Shown here piece after piece: positions 30,502 to 41,627 of a stretch of 64,000 bases of DNA. This DNA is from Erwinia aphidicola (GTDB lineage: Bacteria; Pseudomonadota; Gammaproteobacteria; Enterobacterales; Enterobacteriaceae). A program made the translations under genes and the position numbers. The notes under the pieces were generated by a model. It did not search any database, was not told the origin of the DNA, and saw only the letters and a program-made list of their open reading frames with translations. The stretch's first letter is position 1, and every line of letters starts with the position of its first letter. The DNA lies in the NCBI RefSeq assembly GCF_024169515.1, contig NZ_JAMKCQ010000001.1, positions 2,542,001 through 2,606,000 of the forward strand. The letters run 5' to 3'.

Positions 30502-32841
30502 TCAGAAAGCGCGCTGATAAGGCAGGATGCCCTGACGCAGCATTTGACCGGTGCCTAAGCCATAACTCGGGCTGAGACCACGCAGTTCAATGTTGAACGA
30601 GATTTTGTTGTCGTACTTACTGTTGTCGTTTTCCCAACCGTTGATTTTGCGCTCGTAGCCAAGGCGGACCGCATAGCAGCAGGAGCTGTACTGCACGCCC
30701 AGTAGCTGGTCAGCAGCCTGGTTAGCTTTGGTATCGTAATACCAGGCACCCACCACGGACCACGCATCGGCGATTGGCCAGCTGGCGGTTGCACCCACCT
30801 GTGAAATCTCCTGCTGCCACAGCGGGTTGTTATACCCGGTAAGCGTCTGCTGGACATATTCTTTGCTGGTATAACGGTAGTTCAGCTGCACCATACGGTC
30901 CGCATCACGGCGATATTCCAGCACGGCGTTGCCCTGCGAAACATCATTCAAACGGGTGTCATACTGCACTCCGCCGCGTGCTGCCCAGCGGTCGCTGATC
31001 TTCCAGTAGCTGTCACCTGCCCAAATCAGGCTGCCGCGATCGTCTTCACCAACGGTGTTCACTCCGGTACGAGACGGGGTGAACGAGTAGATTTGACCAA
31101 TGGAAGCGTTAAAACGTTCAACCAGATCGTTATCAAAAATTCGCGTGGTCACGCCGGTGCTGACCTGGTTGTTCGACGCAATGCGATCCAGGCCGCTGTA
31201 GGTGCGGTCGCGGAACAGGCCGGTGTAGTCACTCTGCAGCAGCGTGGAGTCATAGGCACGAATGTCGCTCTGGTCGCGATACGGCGTGTAAAGGTACTGC
31301 ACGCGCGGTTCCAGCGTCTGGGTGTAACCCGGTGACCAGTCCATGTCGCGGTCGAAGACCATCTTGCCGTCAACCTTGAACTGCGGCATGACGCGGTTAA
31401 CCGTGCCCTTGAGCTGGTTATCAGCGCTGCTGCTCAGCGAGTTGTAATACTCAATGTCATCCTGCTGATAGTGGGTCGCCAGCAGTTTGGCTTCGGTATT
31501 CAGGCTGCCCCAGCCGTTCGACATCGGCAGATCCAGCGTTGGCTCCAGGTGCAGACGCGTGGCATCCGGCAGCCTTTGGTTCACGTTGGTAAACTTCACC
31601 GCCTGCGCGTAAACGTGAGTATCGAACGGGCCAACATCATTCTGGTACCAGTTCATATCGAGCTGAGGTTCAGCGCGATAGACATCGTTGTTCGCATTGG
31701 TTGAGAAGATCTGGAACTGCTTGGTCGACAGCGTGGCATCCCAGTTGGTATCGGCGTAGCCAATGCTGAACTTCTGCGTCACATAGCCGTCGGTAGTCGA
31801 TCCATAAACCGAGTCGAGATCGGTAAAGTAGTAGGGATCGCTGACTTTGGTGTAGTCAGCGCTGAAGCGCCAGTGCTGATCGTAGACACCGGCATGGCGC
31901 CAGTAGAACAGCCAGCGGTTCGAGTCTTCATCCGTCGGATGCTTATCTTCATAGGTGCGGTCAGAGCCGAGGTAGTCGAACTGCAACAGACCGGCACCGG
32001 CGGTGGTCAGGTAGCGGAACTCATTCTGCCACTGCATGCCGCGGCGGCTGATATAGTGCGGCGTAATGGTGGCATCGGCCTGCGGCGCGATGTTCCAGTA
32101 GTACGGCAGCATAAACTCGAAGCCGCTGTTACTACCGTATTTAGCATTAGGGATCAGGAAACCTGAACGGCGCTTATCCCCGACCGGCAGCTGCAGGTAC
32201 GGGCTGTAAAACACCGGCACCGGGCCGAGTTTGAAGCGGGCGTTCCAGATTTCGACCAGCTGCTCGTCGCTATCGTGGATCACTTCTGAACCCGCCACGC
32301 TCCAGCTGTTCTGGCCCGGCAGGCAGGAGGTAAAGGTGCCGTTTTCCAGAATGGTGTAGCGGTTATCGTCGCGCAGCTTCATCTGGTCTGCCTTACCACG
32401 GCCCTGACGTCCCACCATCTGGTAGTCGCCGTTCCAGACGTTGGTGTCTTTAGTATCCAGATTCGACCAGGCTTTCGGACCTTTCAGGATGACCTGATTG
32501 TCGTCATAGTGCACATTACCCAGTGCATCAACCGTGCGGGTCGGGGTAGTTTGTCCGCTGAGCATCCTTTGATGCAGCTGAACTTCGTCGGACTGCAGGC
32601 GACTGTTGCCCTGACGAATGTCGACATTGCCGGTAAAGACCGCATCATCGGGATAGTTGCCTTTGGCTTTATCCGCGTCAATGGTGACCGGCAGTTCGTT
32701 GGTTTTACCCTGTACTAAAGGACGGTCGTAACTGGGCACCCCAAGCATACATTGAGATGCGAGGTCATCGGCCAGGCCCTGCTGGCTGTAAAGCGCTGAA
32801 CCGATTAGGGTGGCCAGCAACGTAGGTAGTCTTTTTTTCAT
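30502..32841 (-). CDS. lptD: LPS-assembly outer-membrane protein LptD
   Basis: Outer-membrane beta-barrel which, with LptE, inserts lipopolysaccharide into the outer leaflet. I chose ATG 32841 ([14 protein letters not shown]), giving 779 residues (784 in E. coli); the earlier in-frame ATG at 32877 lacks a signal sequence. A signal peptide is cleaved near residue 24. The beta-jellyroll domain follows, then the barrel, ending in aromatic YQRAF. The cysteines needed for disulfide maturation are kept: C31 (SQCMLG), the one in FTSCLPGQ near 170, and the adjacent pair in SSCCYAVR near 720. Confidence 0.97.
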   Translation of the reverse strand: MKKRLPTLLATLIGSALYSQQGLADDLASQCMLGVPSYDRPLVQGKTNELPVTIDADKAKGNYPDDAVFTGNVDIRQGNSRLQSDEVQLHQRMLSGQTTPTRTVDALGNVHYDDNQVILKGPKAWSNLDTKDTNVWNGDYQMVGRQGRGKADQMKLRDDNRYTILENGTFTSCLPGQNSWSVAGSEVIHDSDEQLVEIWNARFKLGPVPVFYSPYLQLPVGDKRRSGFLIPNAKYGSNSGFEFMLPYYWNIAPQADATITPHYISRRGMQWQNEFRYLTTAGAGLLQFDYLGSDRTYEDKHPTDEDSNRWLFYWRHAGVYDQHWRFSADYTKVSDPYYFTDLDSVYGSTTDGYVTQKFSIGYADTNWDATLSTKQFQIFSTNANNDVYRAEPQLDMNWYQNDVGPFDTHVYAQAVKFTNVNQRLPDATRLHLEPTLDLPMSNGWGSLNTEAKLLATHYQQDDIEYYNSLSSSADNQLKGTVNRVMPQFKVDGKMVFDRDMDWSPGYTQTLEPRVQYLYTPYRDQSDIRAYDSTLLQSDYTGLFRDRTYSGLDRIASNNQVSTGVTTRIFDNDLVERFNASIGQIYSFTPSRTGVNTVGEDDRGSLIWAGDSYWKISDRWAARGGVQYDTRLNDVSQGNAVLEYRRDADRMVQLNYRYTSKEYVQQTLTGYNNPLWQQEISQVGATASWPIADAWSVVGAWYYDTKANQAADQLLGVQYSSCCYAVRLGYERKINGWENDNSKYDNKISFNIELRGLSPSYGLGTGQMLRQGILPYQRAF

Positions 32842-33024
32842 ACGCGGTATCGAGAATTCCGTGATCACTGGCATCATGCCGACAAACGGTCAGAGACTAA
32901 CTTACTCAACTGCGTTGCGCTAGTCTTTATCCTGGTTGTTTGACCGCGTACCAATAGGCTATGGGATAAATGACAGGTATGATAATGCAATTTTTAGCCT
33001 TCAGCATGGCGAATTGAGGAGTAT

Positions 33025-33849
33025 ATGCGCTATTGGGGAAAAGTATTGGGTCTTGTGCTGGGATTATTGTCCGGTGCAGGCTTTTGGGGCGTCGTTTTTG
33101 GCCTGTTGGCCGGCCATTTGATTGATAAAGCGCGTGCGCCAAATCGACAGGGCTATTTTGCTAACCAGCAGACGCGGCAAATGCTGTTTTTCCGCACCAC
33201 GTTCCAGGTGATGGGCCATTTAACCAAATCCAAAGGGCGGGTGACGGACGCGGATATCCAGATGGCAACGCTGCTGATGGACCGCATGCAGCTGCATGGC
33301 GAAGCGCGCACCTCGGCACAGCGCGCGTTCCGTGAAGGCAAAGAGGGCGATTATCCGCTGCGCGATAAACTGCGTGAGCTGCGCAGCGCCTGCTTTGGCC
33401 GTTTCGATCTGATTCGCATGTTCCTGGAAATTCAGATTCAGGCGGCCTTTGCCGACGGTTCACTGCACCCTAACGAACGCCAGGTGCTGTATGTGATTGC
33501 CGAAGAGCTGGGCATATCCCGCACCCAGTTCGATCAGTTTCTGCGCATGATGGAGAGCGGCCAGCAGTTTGGCGGCGGCTATCAGGGCGGCGGTGGCTCT
33601 TCGCAGGGCGGCTTTGCCGGTGCACGGCGTGGTCCCACGCTGGAGGACGCCTGCAGCGTGCTTGGGGTAAAAAGCAGCGACGATGGCACTACCATCAAGC
33701 GCGCCTATCGCAAGCTGATGAGCGAGCATCACCCGGATAAGCTGGTGGCGAAAGGGTTACCGCCGCAGATGATGGAGATGGCGAAGCAGAAAGCGCAGGA
33801 GATTCAGTCAGCGTATGACCTGATCAAGCGCGAGAAGGGATTTAAATAA
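33025..33849 (+). CDS. djlA: Membrane-anchored DnaJ-like protein DjlA
   Basis: Inner-membrane type III J-protein that stimulates DnaK and in E. coli activates the Rcs capsule response when overproduced. It has 274 residues (271 in E. coli). An N-terminal transmembrane segment (about 7-30) contains the Gly-rich [17 protein letters not shown] TerB-like domain follows (about 55-180), then a Gly/Gln-rich linker. The C-terminal J domain has HPD in [11 protein letters not shown] near 238. It is divergent from lptD, with both promoters in the 183-base gap. Confidence 0.96.
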   Translation: MRYWGKVLGLVLGLLSGAGFWGVVFGLLAGHLIDKARAPNRQGYFANQQTRQMLFFRTTFQVMGHLTKSKGRVTDADIQMATLLMDRMQLHGEARTSAQRAFREGKEGDYPLRDKLRELRSACFGRFDLIRMFLEIQIQAAFADGSLHPNERQVLYVIAEELGISRTQFDQFLRMMESGQQFGGGYQGGGGSSQGGFAGARRGPTLEDACSVLGVKSSDDGTTIKRAYRKLMSEHHPDKLVAKGLPPQMMEMAKQKAQEIQSAYDLIKREKGFK

Positions 33850-33860
33850 GGCTGAAAAAA

Positions 33861-33923
33861 GGGCGGACCGAAAAATAACGTCCGCCCCTACCGTAGGGGC
33901 CGATCATCTGTTCCGATCGGCCC
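33861..33923. repeat. REP/BIME-type palindromes between djlA and rluA
   Basis: GGGCGGACC (33861-33869) pairs with GTCCGCCC (33880-33887), followed by CTAC. GTAG then leads GGGCCGATC (33897-33905) pairing with GATCGGCCC (33915-33923). It lies between two convergent genes and probably stops or protects both transcripts. Confidence 0.75.
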
Positions 33924-33942
33924 GTATCACTGGGTCAATAAA

Positions 33943-34602
33943 TTAAAACTCCGCCGGCTGCCGGAACGTCATTGGCGTGCCGTACTGCGGGTGGCTGATG
34001 CTCAGGCTTTCGGCATGCAGCTGCAGCCGGGGTGCCATCGCTTTCGCCGCGTCGTGCGCGTAAAAGTTATCGCCGAGGATCGGGTGGCCGAGCGCCAGCA
34101 TATGCACGCGCAGCTGGTGGGAACGCCCGGTAATTGGCTTCAGCTGTACGCGCGCGCTGTTATCACTGGCGTAGTCCAGCACCTGATACTCCGTCTGCGC
34201 CGACTTACCCGTATCAAAACAGACCTTCTGCTTTGGCCGGTTCGGCCAGTCACAGATCAGCGGTAAATCGACCAGCCCTTTCTCCGGCTGCGGATGGCCC
34301 CAGACGCGCGCCACGTAAGTTTTCTGCGGCTCGCGCTCGCGGAACTGCCGTTTCAGCTCGCGCTCGGCGGCTTTGGTTAGCGCCACCACCATCACGCCGC
34401 TGGTGGCCATATCCAGCCGGTGCACCGACTCCGCCGCCGGGTAATCACGCTGGACGCGGGTCATGATGCTGTCCTTGTGATCGTCCAGGCGGCCGGGAAC
34501 CGACAGCAGCCCGCTGGGTTTATTGACCACCATGATGTGCTCATCCTGATACAGGATATGCAGCCACGGCTCCAGCGGCGGATTGTAGGGTGCCATCATC
34601 AT
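33943..34602 (-). CDS. rluA: Dual-specificity pseudouridine synthase RluA
   Basis: Makes pseudouridine at 23S rRNA position 746 and position 32 of several tRNAs. Length is 219 residues, as in E. coli. The catalytic aspartate is in SVHRLDMATSG near residue 64. Further family blocks are VVNKPSGLLSVPGR (25-38), AARVWGHP-like YVARVWGHP and GRSHQLRVHMLALGHPILGD near 155-174. Its start (three consecutive ATGs) abuts the rapA stop (TAAATG), so translation is probably coupled. Confidence 0.97.
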   Translation of the reverse strand: MMMAPYNPPLEPWLHILYQDEHIMVVNKPSGLLSVPGRLDDHKDSIMTRVQRDYPAAESVHRLDMATSGVMVVALTKAAERELKRQFREREPQKTYVARVWGHPQPEKGLVDLPLICDWPNRPKQKVCFDTGKSAQTEYQVLDYASDNSARVQLKPITGRSHQLRVHMLALGHPILGDNFYAHDAAKAMAPRLQLHAESLSISHPQYGTPMTFRQPAEF

Positions 34603-37509
34603 TTACTGGTGCGTCACAACAATCAGACGCAGCGCATCAAGACGCCAGCCTGCTTCATCAAGATTGGCCAGCACCTGCTCGCGGTTGCTTTCCAGCGCGT
34701 CAATCTCATCCTGACGGATGTTAGGATTGACCGCGCTCAGCGCCTGCAGGCGTGACAGCTCGGCGCTCAGCTTTTCATTAGCTTCCACGCGTGCTGCATC
34801 AATCACTTTACGCGCTTCCAGCGCGGCCGGCTCTTCTGACAGCTTAATGATCTCATGTACGTCCTGTTGCACCGCATTGACCAGCTTGCTGCCGGTGTGG
34901 CGGTTAACCGCATTCAGCTGGCGGTTGAAGCTTTCAAACTCCACTTTGGCCGCCAGGTTGGTGCCTTTGCGGTCTACCAGCATGCGGATAGGCGTTGGCG
35001 GCAGGAAGCGGGTCAGCTGCAGGTGCTTCGGCGCCTGAGCTTCCACCACGTAGATCAGCTCCAGCAGCAGCGTGCCGACCGGCAGGGCTTTGTTCTTCAG
35101 CAGCGACAGCGCGCAGCTACCGGTGTCGCCGGAGAGGATCAGATCCAGCCCGTTACGGATGATCGGGTGCTCCCAGCTGACGTACTGCGCATCTTCACGC
35201 GACAGCGCCTGGTTGCGGTCAAAGGTGATGGTGCAGCCATCTTCCGGCAGACCCGGGAAGTCCGGCACCAGCATATGGTCGCCCGGCGTCAGGATGATCA
35301 GGTTATCGCTGCGATCTTCCTGATTAATACCGACGATATCGAACAGGTTGAGGGCAAAGTTGACCAGCTCAATATCGTTATCCTGCTCGGAGATCAGGTT
35401 AGCCAGCGCCTGGGCTTTTTCGCCGCCGTTGGAGTTCAGCTCCAGCAGACGGTCACGGCCCTGTTCCAGCTGGGCTTTCAGGCCGTCGTGCTGCTTGCGG
35501 CACTGGCGGATAAACTCATCCAGCCCTTCCGGGTTCTCCGGCGCGGCGAGATACTCAATCAGCTGGCTGTAGGCGCTGTCATACACGGTACGGCCGGTCG
35601 GGCAGGTGTGCTCGAATGCATCCAGCCCTTCGTGATACCACTGCACCAGCACCGACTGTGCGGTTCTTTCCAGATAAGGCACGTGGATCTGAATATCGTG
35701 CGCCTGACCGATACGGTCGAGACGGCCAATACGCTGCTCCAGCAGGTCCGGGTTAAACGGCAGGTCGAACATCACCATCTGGCTGGCGAACTGGAAGTTT
35801 CGCCCTTCAGAGCCGATTTCAGAACAGAGCAGCACCTGCGCGCCATCCTCTTCCGAGGCGAACCAGGCCGCCGCGCGATCGCGTTCAATAATTGACAGCC
35901 CTTCATGGAATACGGCGGCACGAATACCTTCGCGCTCGCGCAGGACCTGCTCCAGCTGCAGTGCTGTGGCGGCTTTAGCGCAGATCACCAGCACTTTTTT
36001 ATCGCGGTTGCTGGTGAGGAAGCCCATCAGCCACTCAACGCGCGGGTCGAAGTTCCACCAGGTGCCGCTGTCGCCTTCAAATTCCTGATAAATCTGCTCC
36101 GGGTAGAGCATGTCGCGGGCGCGTTCGTCGGCTGACTTACGCGCGCCCATAATGCCGGAGACTTTGATTGCCGTCTGATACTGCGTCGGCAGCGGCAGAC
36201 GGATCTGATGCAGTTCGCGTTTCGGGAAGCCTTTGACGCCGTTACGCGTGTTGCGGAACAGCACGCGGCTGGTGCCGTGACGGTCCATCAGCATGCTAAT
36301 CAGCTCCTGGCGCGCTTCCAGCTTGCCTTCGCGATCGCTGTTGGCGGTTTGCAGCAGCGGTTCGATATCCTGCTCGCCCATCAGGTCATTCAGCAGGTTC
36401 AGCTCATCGTTGCCGATGGTTTTATCGGCCAGCAGCAGAGAGACCGCGTCGGCAATCGGGCGGAAGTGCTTCTGCTCTTCCACAAATTGCGCAAAGTCGT
36501 GGAAGCGATTCGGGTCCAGCAGGCGCAGGCGGGCGAAGTGGCTCTCCATTCCCAGCTGTTCCGGGGTGGCGGTCAGCAGCAGGATGCCGGGGATCTGCTC
36601 GGCGAGCTGTTCGATCACCTGATATTCGCGGCTTGGTGCCTCTTCGGACCACACCAGGTGATGAGCTTCATCCACCACCATCAGGTCCCATTCGGCATCG
36701 GCCAGTTTTTCCAGGCGCTGTTTGTTGCGGCGCACAAAGTCGAGCGAACAGATAATCATCTGCTCGGTTTCAAATGGGTTATCGCTGTCGAGCTGCGCCT
36801 GAGCGTAGCGGTCATCGTCGAACAGCGCAAAGCGCAGGTTAAAGCGGCGCAGCATTTCCACCAGCCACTGATGCTGCAGCGTTTCCGGTACCACGATCAG
36901 AATACGCTCGGCACGACCGGCCAGCAGCTGCTGGTGGATGATCATCCCGGCTTCGATGGTTTTACCCAGGCCTACTTCATCGGCCAGCAGCACGCGCGGC
37001 GCGTGGCGGCGGCCAACATCGTGCGCGATATGCAACTGGTGCGGGATCAGGCTGGTGCGCATGCCGCGCAGGCCGCTGGTGGCAAGGCGATATTGCTCAC
37101 TCTGATATTTACGCGCGCGAAAGCGCAGCGCGAAGCGGTCCATGCGGTCCAGCTGGCCGGCAAACAGGCGGTCCTGAGGTTTACCGAACACCAGCTTGCT
37201 GTCGAGCATTACCTCGCGCAGCACCACATCGCTTTCCTCAGTATCAAGGCGGGTGCCGACGTAGCTGACGACGCCGTTGACCGTGTTGACTTCGGTAACT
37301 TCCATCTCCCAGCCTTCGTGACTGGTAATGGTGTCGCCCGGGTTGAACACCACGCGGGTGATCGGAGAATCATTTCTGGCGTAGAGACGGTTTTCGCCCG
37401 TAGCAGGAAAGAGCAGGGTGACCATGCGTGTATCGACGGCAACCACAGTTCCCAATCCCAGTTCGCTTTCCGTATCGCTTATCCAGCGTTGACCAAGTGT
37501 AAAAGGCAT
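34603..37509 (-). CDS. rapA: RNA polymerase-associated Swi2/Snf2 ATPase RapA (HepA)
   Basis: Binds RNA polymerase and recycles it from stalled post-termination complexes by ATP-driven translocation. Length is 968 residues, identical to E. coli. N-terminal Tudor-like domains (1-105) precede the helicase core. Walker A is in [12 protein letters not shown] near 175, the DEAH box in VVDEAHHL near 280. Later Snf2 motifs are [13 protein letters not shown] and [10 protein letters not shown] near 550-600. Upstream partner of rluA; the start is ATG 37509. Confidence 0.98.
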   Translation of the reverse strand: MPFTLGQRWISDTESELGLGTVVAVDTRMVTLLFPATGENRLYARNDSPITRVVFNPGDTITSHEGWEMEVTEVNTVNGVVSYVGTRLDTEESDVVLREVMLDSKLVFGKPQDRLFAGQLDRMDRFALRFRARKYQSEQYRLATSGLRGMRTSLIPHQLHIAHDVGRRHAPRVLLADEVGLGKTIEAGMIIHQQLLAGRAERILIVVPETLQHQWLVEMLRRFNLRFALFDDDRYAQAQLDSDNPFETEQMIICSLDFVRRNKQRLEKLADAEWDLMVVDEAHHLVWSEEAPSREYQVIEQLAEQIPGILLLTATPEQLGMESHFARLRLLDPNRFHDFAQFVEEQKHFRPIADAVSLLLADKTIGNDELNLLNDLMGEQDIEPLLQTANSDREGKLEARQELISMLMDRHGTSRVLFRNTRNGVKGFPKRELHQIRLPLPTQYQTAIKVSGIMGARKSADERARDMLYPEQIYQEFEGDSGTWWNFDPRVEWLMGFLTSNRDKKVLVICAKAATALQLEQVLREREGIRAAVFHEGLSIIERDRAAAWFASEEDGAQVLLCSEIGSEGRNFQFASQMVMFDLPFNPDLLEQRIGRLDRIGQAHDIQIHVPYLERTAQSVLVQWYHEGLDAFEHTCPTGRTVYDSAYSQLIEYLAAPENPEGLDEFIRQCRKQHDGLKAQLEQGRDRLLELNSNGGEKAQALANLISEQDNDIELVNFALNLFDIVGINQEDRSDNLIILTPGDHMLVPDFPGLPEDGCTITFDRNQALSREDAQYVSWEHPIIRNGLDLILSGDTGSCALSLLKNKALPVGTLLLELIYVVEAQAPKHLQLTRFLPPTPIRMLVDRKGTNLAAKVEFESFNRQLNAVNRHTGSKLVNAVQQDVHEIIKLSEEPAALEARKVIDAARVEANEKLSAELSRLQALSAVNPNIRQDEIDALESNREQVLANLDEAGWRLDALRLIVVTHQ

Positions 37510-37649
37510 AAATATTCGGCTCGATTCTCGTCTGGTGTGTTTCAGGTGTTAGCATTCCGCCCGGCGATAATAAGGCCCGGCAGTGAATTCAATCTGAGTG
37601 AAAACAGGAAGGGCGCTATGGTACTGGAAGGCTGCCCGTTCGTCACCTG

Positions 37650-40013
37650 TCAAAAAAGCCCCATTTGTCCGGTCACCAGTGTAGCAAAGTCATCATGCAT
37701 GAAGGGCAGAATGCCATCGGCCACCGGCTGCAGCTGGCGCTCAAGGTAGTGATCGTAGTCCAGCGGCGTAATGCGCGCTTCCAGCGGTTCCGGTCCGCTG
37801 GTGGCAATCACATAGCGGATCTTGCCGCCGTTCTGATACAGCAGCGGGCGGCCAAGCTTTTGATTCTGCTCATCGGCGATGCGCGCAGCGCGCACGTGCG
37901 GCGGCACGTTGCGCTGATATTCCCCCAGCGGGCGGCGCAGGCGCTTGCTATAGGTGAGCTGATCGTCCAGCTCGCCATCCAGCAGCTGGCGCACGGTTTC
38001 GCGAATGTAGTCCTGATAGGGCTGGCCGGTGAAAATTTTCAGGTACAGCTCCTGCTGGAACTTCTGCGCCAGCGGCGTCCAGTCGGTACGTACCGTTTCC
38101 AGCCCTTTAAATACCATGCGCTGATTTTCACCCTTGCGGATCAGGCCCGCATAACGTTTTTTACTGCCCTGTTCGGCGCCGCGAATGGTCGGCATTAAAA
38201 AGCGGCTGAAGTGGGTTTCATACTCCAGCTCCAGCGCACTCTCGACGCCGTACTCCGCCTGCAGATGCTGTTGCCACCAGCGGTTCACTTTCTCCACCAG
38301 CTGATGACCGATTTCAGCGGCGCGGGTTTCGTCGTGCGCCGATTTTAGCCAGACGAAGGTGGAGTCGGTATCACCATAAATCACGTCATAGCCTTCGGCC
38401 TCAATCAGCTCGCGCGTCTGGCGCATGATGTCATGGCCGCGCATGGTAATTGACGAGGCCAGCCGCGGGTCGAAGAAGCGGCAGGCGCTGGTGCCGAGCA
38501 CGCCATAAAAGGCGTTCATGATAATTTTCAGCGCCTGCGACAGCGGCTTGTTACCCTGTTTTTTCGCCGCTTCGCGCCCCTGCCAGATCTGGTTAACGAT
38601 CTCCGGCAGGCAGTGGGTGGTGCGCGAAAAGCGGGCGCCCAGGTAGCCGCCAACGGAATCGGCCTCGTCAGGGTGCGCCATTCCTTCCACCAGCCCGACC
38701 GGGTCAATCAGGAAGGTGCGGATAATCGACGGATACAGGCTTTTATAATCCAGCACCAGCACCGAATCATACAGGCCGGGGCGTGAGTCCATCACGTAGC
38801 CGCCGGGGCTGGCCTGCGGGGCGACTTCACCCATATTTGGCGCGACAAATCCGGCGCGATGCATGCGCGGCAGGTAAAGATGGCTGAACGCCGCCACCGA
38901 TCCGCCGTGACGATCGACCGCCAGGCCATTGACGGAGGCGCGCTCCAGCAGGAATGGCATCAGCTCGGTGTGCTGGAAGATGCGCGTTACCAGCTCGCAG
39001 TCTTTCAGGTTATAAAGCGCCAGCGCGGGCTTGTCCTCGGCGAAGCGCTGGTTGATCTCCTCCATGCGCTGCCACGGATTATTGATCGCTTTCCCTTCGC
39101 CGAGCAGCTCGCGCGATACCGCTTCCAGACTGAAAGAGTCAAAGTTCCAGAAGGCGGACTTCAGCGCTTCAATACCGTCTATTATCAGCCGCCCGCTGGC
39201 CTGGGCGAAGAAGACGCCGGGCTTAAACCCGTGCTCGCGCCACTCAAGCGCGCCGTTGTGTCCGCGCCCAAGCTGAAGAGGAATGCCGTAGCGGTCGGCG
39301 TGCTTTTGCAGCACGCGCAGGTCGAACTGCACCACGTTCCAGCCAATCAGCACGTCGGGGTCATGGCGGGCAAACCAGGCATTGAGTTTTTCCAGCAGCT
39401 GCGGGCGGGTATCAACGTACTCAAGGTTGAAGTTCAGCTGGCTGGCATCGCCGTTTTCCGGGCCGAGCATATAGACATCACGCTGGCCGCAGCCCTCCAG
39501 CCCGATGCAATAAAGCTCGCCGTGGCGGGTGGTCTCGATATCCAGCGACACCCACTTTAGCGGTGGGCGATAGTCGGGGTGGGGTTTCAGCCGGGTATTG
39601 ACCAGGCGATCGCCGGAAGGCTGACCGCTGAACCACACCGGGGCGGTGATAAAGCGCTCCATCAGATAGCGCTCGGGCGGGCGCACGTCGGCCTCATACA
39701 CGGCGATGCCGTTTTCGCGCAGCAGCTTTTCCAGCTTCTGCAGCTGACGGTTTTGCTTGCAGTAGAGGCCGACCACCGGGCGCTGGCGGAAATCCTTCAG
39801 CTCAAGCGCGGCAAAGCGCCAGTGCCGCTCACCAGCCAGTAAGGCCGCGGCATCCGCCTGCTGCTCTGCGGGGATAAACGCCACGGACTCCTGCGGCGGT
39901 AACACCACCTGCTGTGGCCCGCTGTCGGTTGCCAGCCACAGCACCACCTCACTGCCGGCGGGCGTATCGCGCCAGTGGCGGCTTAACAGGAATCCTGCAC
40001 GTGCGTCGTTCAC
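37650..40013 (-). CDS. polB: DNA polymerase II
   Basis: SOS-induced family B polymerase used in replication restart and translesion synthesis. It has 787 residues (783 in E. coli) with a GTG start (40013-40011) after GGAGAA. The 3'-5' exonuclease site [10 protein letters not shown] lies near 155. Polymerase motifs are [11 protein letters not shown] near 420, the [21 protein letters not shown] helix near 490-510 (seen as separate short blocks), and [10 protein letters not shown] near 545. A LexA-like box sits about 37 bases upstream. Confidence 0.97.
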   Translation of the reverse strand: MNDARAGFLLSRHWRDTPAGSEVVLWLATDSGPQQVVLPPQESVAFIPAEQQADAAALLAGERHWRFAALELKDFRQRPVVGLYCKQNRQLQKLEKLLRENGIAVYEADVRPPERYLMERFITAPVWFSGQPSGDRLVNTRLKPHPDYRPPLKWVSLDIETTRHGELYCIGLEGCGQRDVYMLGPENGDASQLNFNLEYVDTRPQLLEKLNAWFARHDPDVLIGWNVVQFDLRVLQKHADRYGIPLQLGRGHNGALEWREHGFKPGVFFAQASGRLIIDGIEALKSAFWNFDSFSLEAVSRELLGEGKAINNPWQRMEEINQRFAEDKPALALYNLKDCELVTRIFQHTELMPFLLERASVNGLAVDRHGGSVAAFSHLYLPRMHRAGFVAPNMGEVAPQASPGGYVMDSRPGLYDSVLVLDYKSLYPSIIRTFLIDPVGLVEGMAHPDEADSVGGYLGARFSRTTHCLPEIVNQIWQGREAAKKQGNKPLSQALKIIMNAFYGVLGTSACRFFDPRLASSITMRGHDIMRQTRELIEAEGYDVIYGDTDSTFVWLKSAHDETRAAEIGHQLVEKVNRWWQQHLQAEYGVESALELEYETHFSRFLMPTIRGAEQGSKKRYAGLIRKGENQRMVFKGLETVRTDWTPLAQKFQQELYLKIFTGQPYQDYIRETVRQLLDGELDDQLTYSKRLRRPLGEYQRNVPPHVRAARIADEQNQKLGRPLLYQNGGKIRYVIATSGPEPLEARITPLDYDHYLERQLQPVADGILPFMHDDFATLVTGQMGLF

Positions 40014-40049
40014 CCAAATTCTCCTGCATCATAATTCATCAATGATAGC

Positions 40050-40065
40050 ATGTTTATTTATACAG
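40050..40065 (-). promoter_or_regulatory. LexA (SOS) box of polB
   Basis: ATGT-TTATTTAT-ACAG differs from the LexA consensus CTGT-N8-ACAG at one base and has the expected AT-rich centre. It lies 37 bases upstream of the polB GTG, in keeping with SOS control of Pol II (dinA) in E. coli. Confidence 0.65.
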
Positions 40066-40172
40066 TGATTGTGTTGTTCACTCGCCGCCATACGTTCCCA
40101 TACAAATCAGGCCTTGACGCTTTCCAGCTGCCTCTGGAGAATCCAGGGTTCTTCTTACCGTTTTGGAATGAT

Positions 40173-40934
40173 ATGGAAGCCTGGCTGCAACATTTAATTA
40201 CCCAATCACTGGCCTGGTCGCTACTGGCGATCGGCCTGGTGACTTTCTTTGAATCGTTGGCGCTGGTCGGGCTGCTGCTGCCGGGAACGGTGTTAATGGC
40301 TTCCTTTGGCGCGCTGATCGGCAGCGGGCAGATTGGGCTCTATCCTGCGTGGGCGGTGGGGACGATAGGTTGCCTGCTCGGTGACTGGATCTCCTATTTT
40401 ATCGGCTGGCAGTTTAAAGGGCCGCTGCACCGCTGGTCGTTTATCAAAAAACACCAGAAGCTGATGGATAAAACCGAACATGCGCTGCACGCGCACAGCA
40501 TGTTTACCATTATCGTCGGGCGCTTTGTCGGGCCTACGCGGCCGCTGATCCCGCTGGTGGCAGGGATGCTGGAGCTGCCGGTGCGCAAATTTATTCCGCC
40601 GAACCTGATTGGCTGCATTCTGTGGCCGCCGCTCTATCTGCTGCCGGGGATCCTGGCGGGCGTGGCGATTGACGTGCCGAAAGACGCCAGCAGCGGGATG
40701 TTTAAGTGGCTGCTGCTCGGCGTGGCGCTGCTGGTGTGGTTCGGCTGCTGGCTGTGCTGGCGCTGGCTGCGGGCGAAAAAGCAGAACGACTGGGCCACGC
40801 CGTTTCTGCCGGTTGCGCGCCTGCGCTGGTTAGCGCCGCTGGTGGCGGTGCTGGCGATAGCCAGCTTTACCGCGATTCAGTTCCACCCGATGATGCCGAT
40901 TTTCCGCCATCTGTTATGGGAGGTGTTTTTCTAA
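40173..40934 (+). CDS. yabI: DedA-family membrane protein YabI
   Basis: Inner-membrane DedA family protein; paralogues act in polyprenyl-phosphate/lipid flipping and in proton-motive-force dependent envelope maintenance. I chose ATG 40173 ([12 protein letters not shown]), giving 253 residues against 254 in E. coli; the in-frame upstream region has no homology-like content. DedA features: [16 protein letters not shown] near 26-41, GDWISYFIG near 72, and the [17 protein letters not shown] core near 112-128. The last 21 bases overlap the 3' end of thiQ on the other strand. Confidence 0.93.
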   Translation: MEAWLQHLITQSLAWSLLAIGLVTFFESLALVGLLLPGTVLMASFGALIGSGQIGLYPAWAVGTIGCLLGDWISYFIGWQFKGPLHRWSFIKKHQKLMDKTEHALHAHSMFTIIVGRFVGPTRPLIPLVAGMLELPVRKFIPPNLIGCILWPPLYLLPGILAGVAIDVPKDASSGMFKWLLLGVALLVWFGCWLCWRWLRAKKQNDWATPFLPVARLRWLAPLVAVLAIASFTAIQFHPMMPIFRHLLWEVFF

Positions 40935-41627
40935 AGTCACCCCGAGTACCGCCGCCTCCGGCACGGCACCGCGCTGCAACAGCGCGGTGCTGCCATCCCA
41001 GTAAACCCTTCCGTCAACGATCAGCAGGCTGCGCGGTGCGATGGTCGCGGCATCTTCAATGCTGTGCGACACCATCAGCAGCGTGATATTGCGCTCGGCA
41101 CAGACCTCATCCACCAGCGCCAGCATCTCTTTACGCAGGGCCGGATCGAGGGCGGAGAACGGCTCGTCGAGCAGCAGGATCGGCTGTTGTCTCACCAGGC
41201 AGCGGGCGAGGGCCGCACGCTGGCGCTGGCCGCCGGAGAGCTGATGCGGCAGGCGCTGTAGCTCATCCGTCAGCCCGACGCGCTGGGCGATGTTCTGTAA
41301 CTCATGCTTGTGCTGGTGGCTGAGCTTCAGCCCGGGGTGCAGGCCAAGGCCAATATTCTGCGCCACCGTCAGGTGCGGAAACAGGTTGTTCTCCTGAAAC
41401 AGCATCGACACCGGGCGCTGCGCCGGAGGCGTCGCACGATGATCGCAGCCGTTTAGCCGCAGATCGCCGCCGCTGATCGGCAGAAAGCCGGCCAGCAGGC
41501 TCAGCAGGGTGCTTTTGCCCGCGCCGCTCGGGCCGAGGATCGCCAGCCGCTCGCCCGCCTGCGCGCTGAAGGTGAAGCGCATCGGCAGGTGGTTGTACAG
41601 ATAGGTGAGATTAGTCAGGCTTAACAT
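40914..41627 (-). CDS. thiQ: Thiamine ABC transporter ATP-binding protein ThiQ
   Basis: ATPase of the ThiBPQ importer for thiamine, TMP and TPP. ATG 41627 ([15 protein letters not shown]) gives 237 residues; an earlier start would extend further into thiP. Walker [10 protein letters not shown] near 32-40, the Q-loop in [14 protein letters not shown], the ABC signature [14 protein letters not shown] near 128-141, Walker [13 protein letters not shown] near 150-161 and the switch His in LMVSHS. It overlaps thiP by 17 bases (coupled) and the end of yabI by 21 bases. Confidence 0.96.
   Translation of the reverse strand: MLSLTNLTYLYNHLPMRFTFSAQAGERLAILGPSGAGKSTLLSLLAGFLPISGGDLRLNGCDHRATPPAQRPVSMLFQENNLFPHLTVAQNIGLGLHPGLKLSHQHKHELQNIAQRVGLTDELQRLPHQLSGGQRQRAALARCLVRQQPILLLDEPFSALDPALRKEMLALVDEVCAERNITLLMVSHSIEDAATIAPRSLLIVDGRVYWDGSTALLQRGAVPEAAVLGVTLEKHLP

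Noticed and set aside
36208..37749. 513-codon plus-strand frame opposite rapA and polB
   Set aside because: Antisense shadow with low-complexity Gln/His/Val content; it spans two genes and their promoter region.
40050..40172. N-terminal extension of yabI from ATG 40050
   Set aside because: It would overlap the LexA box and adds 41 residues with no DedA character.
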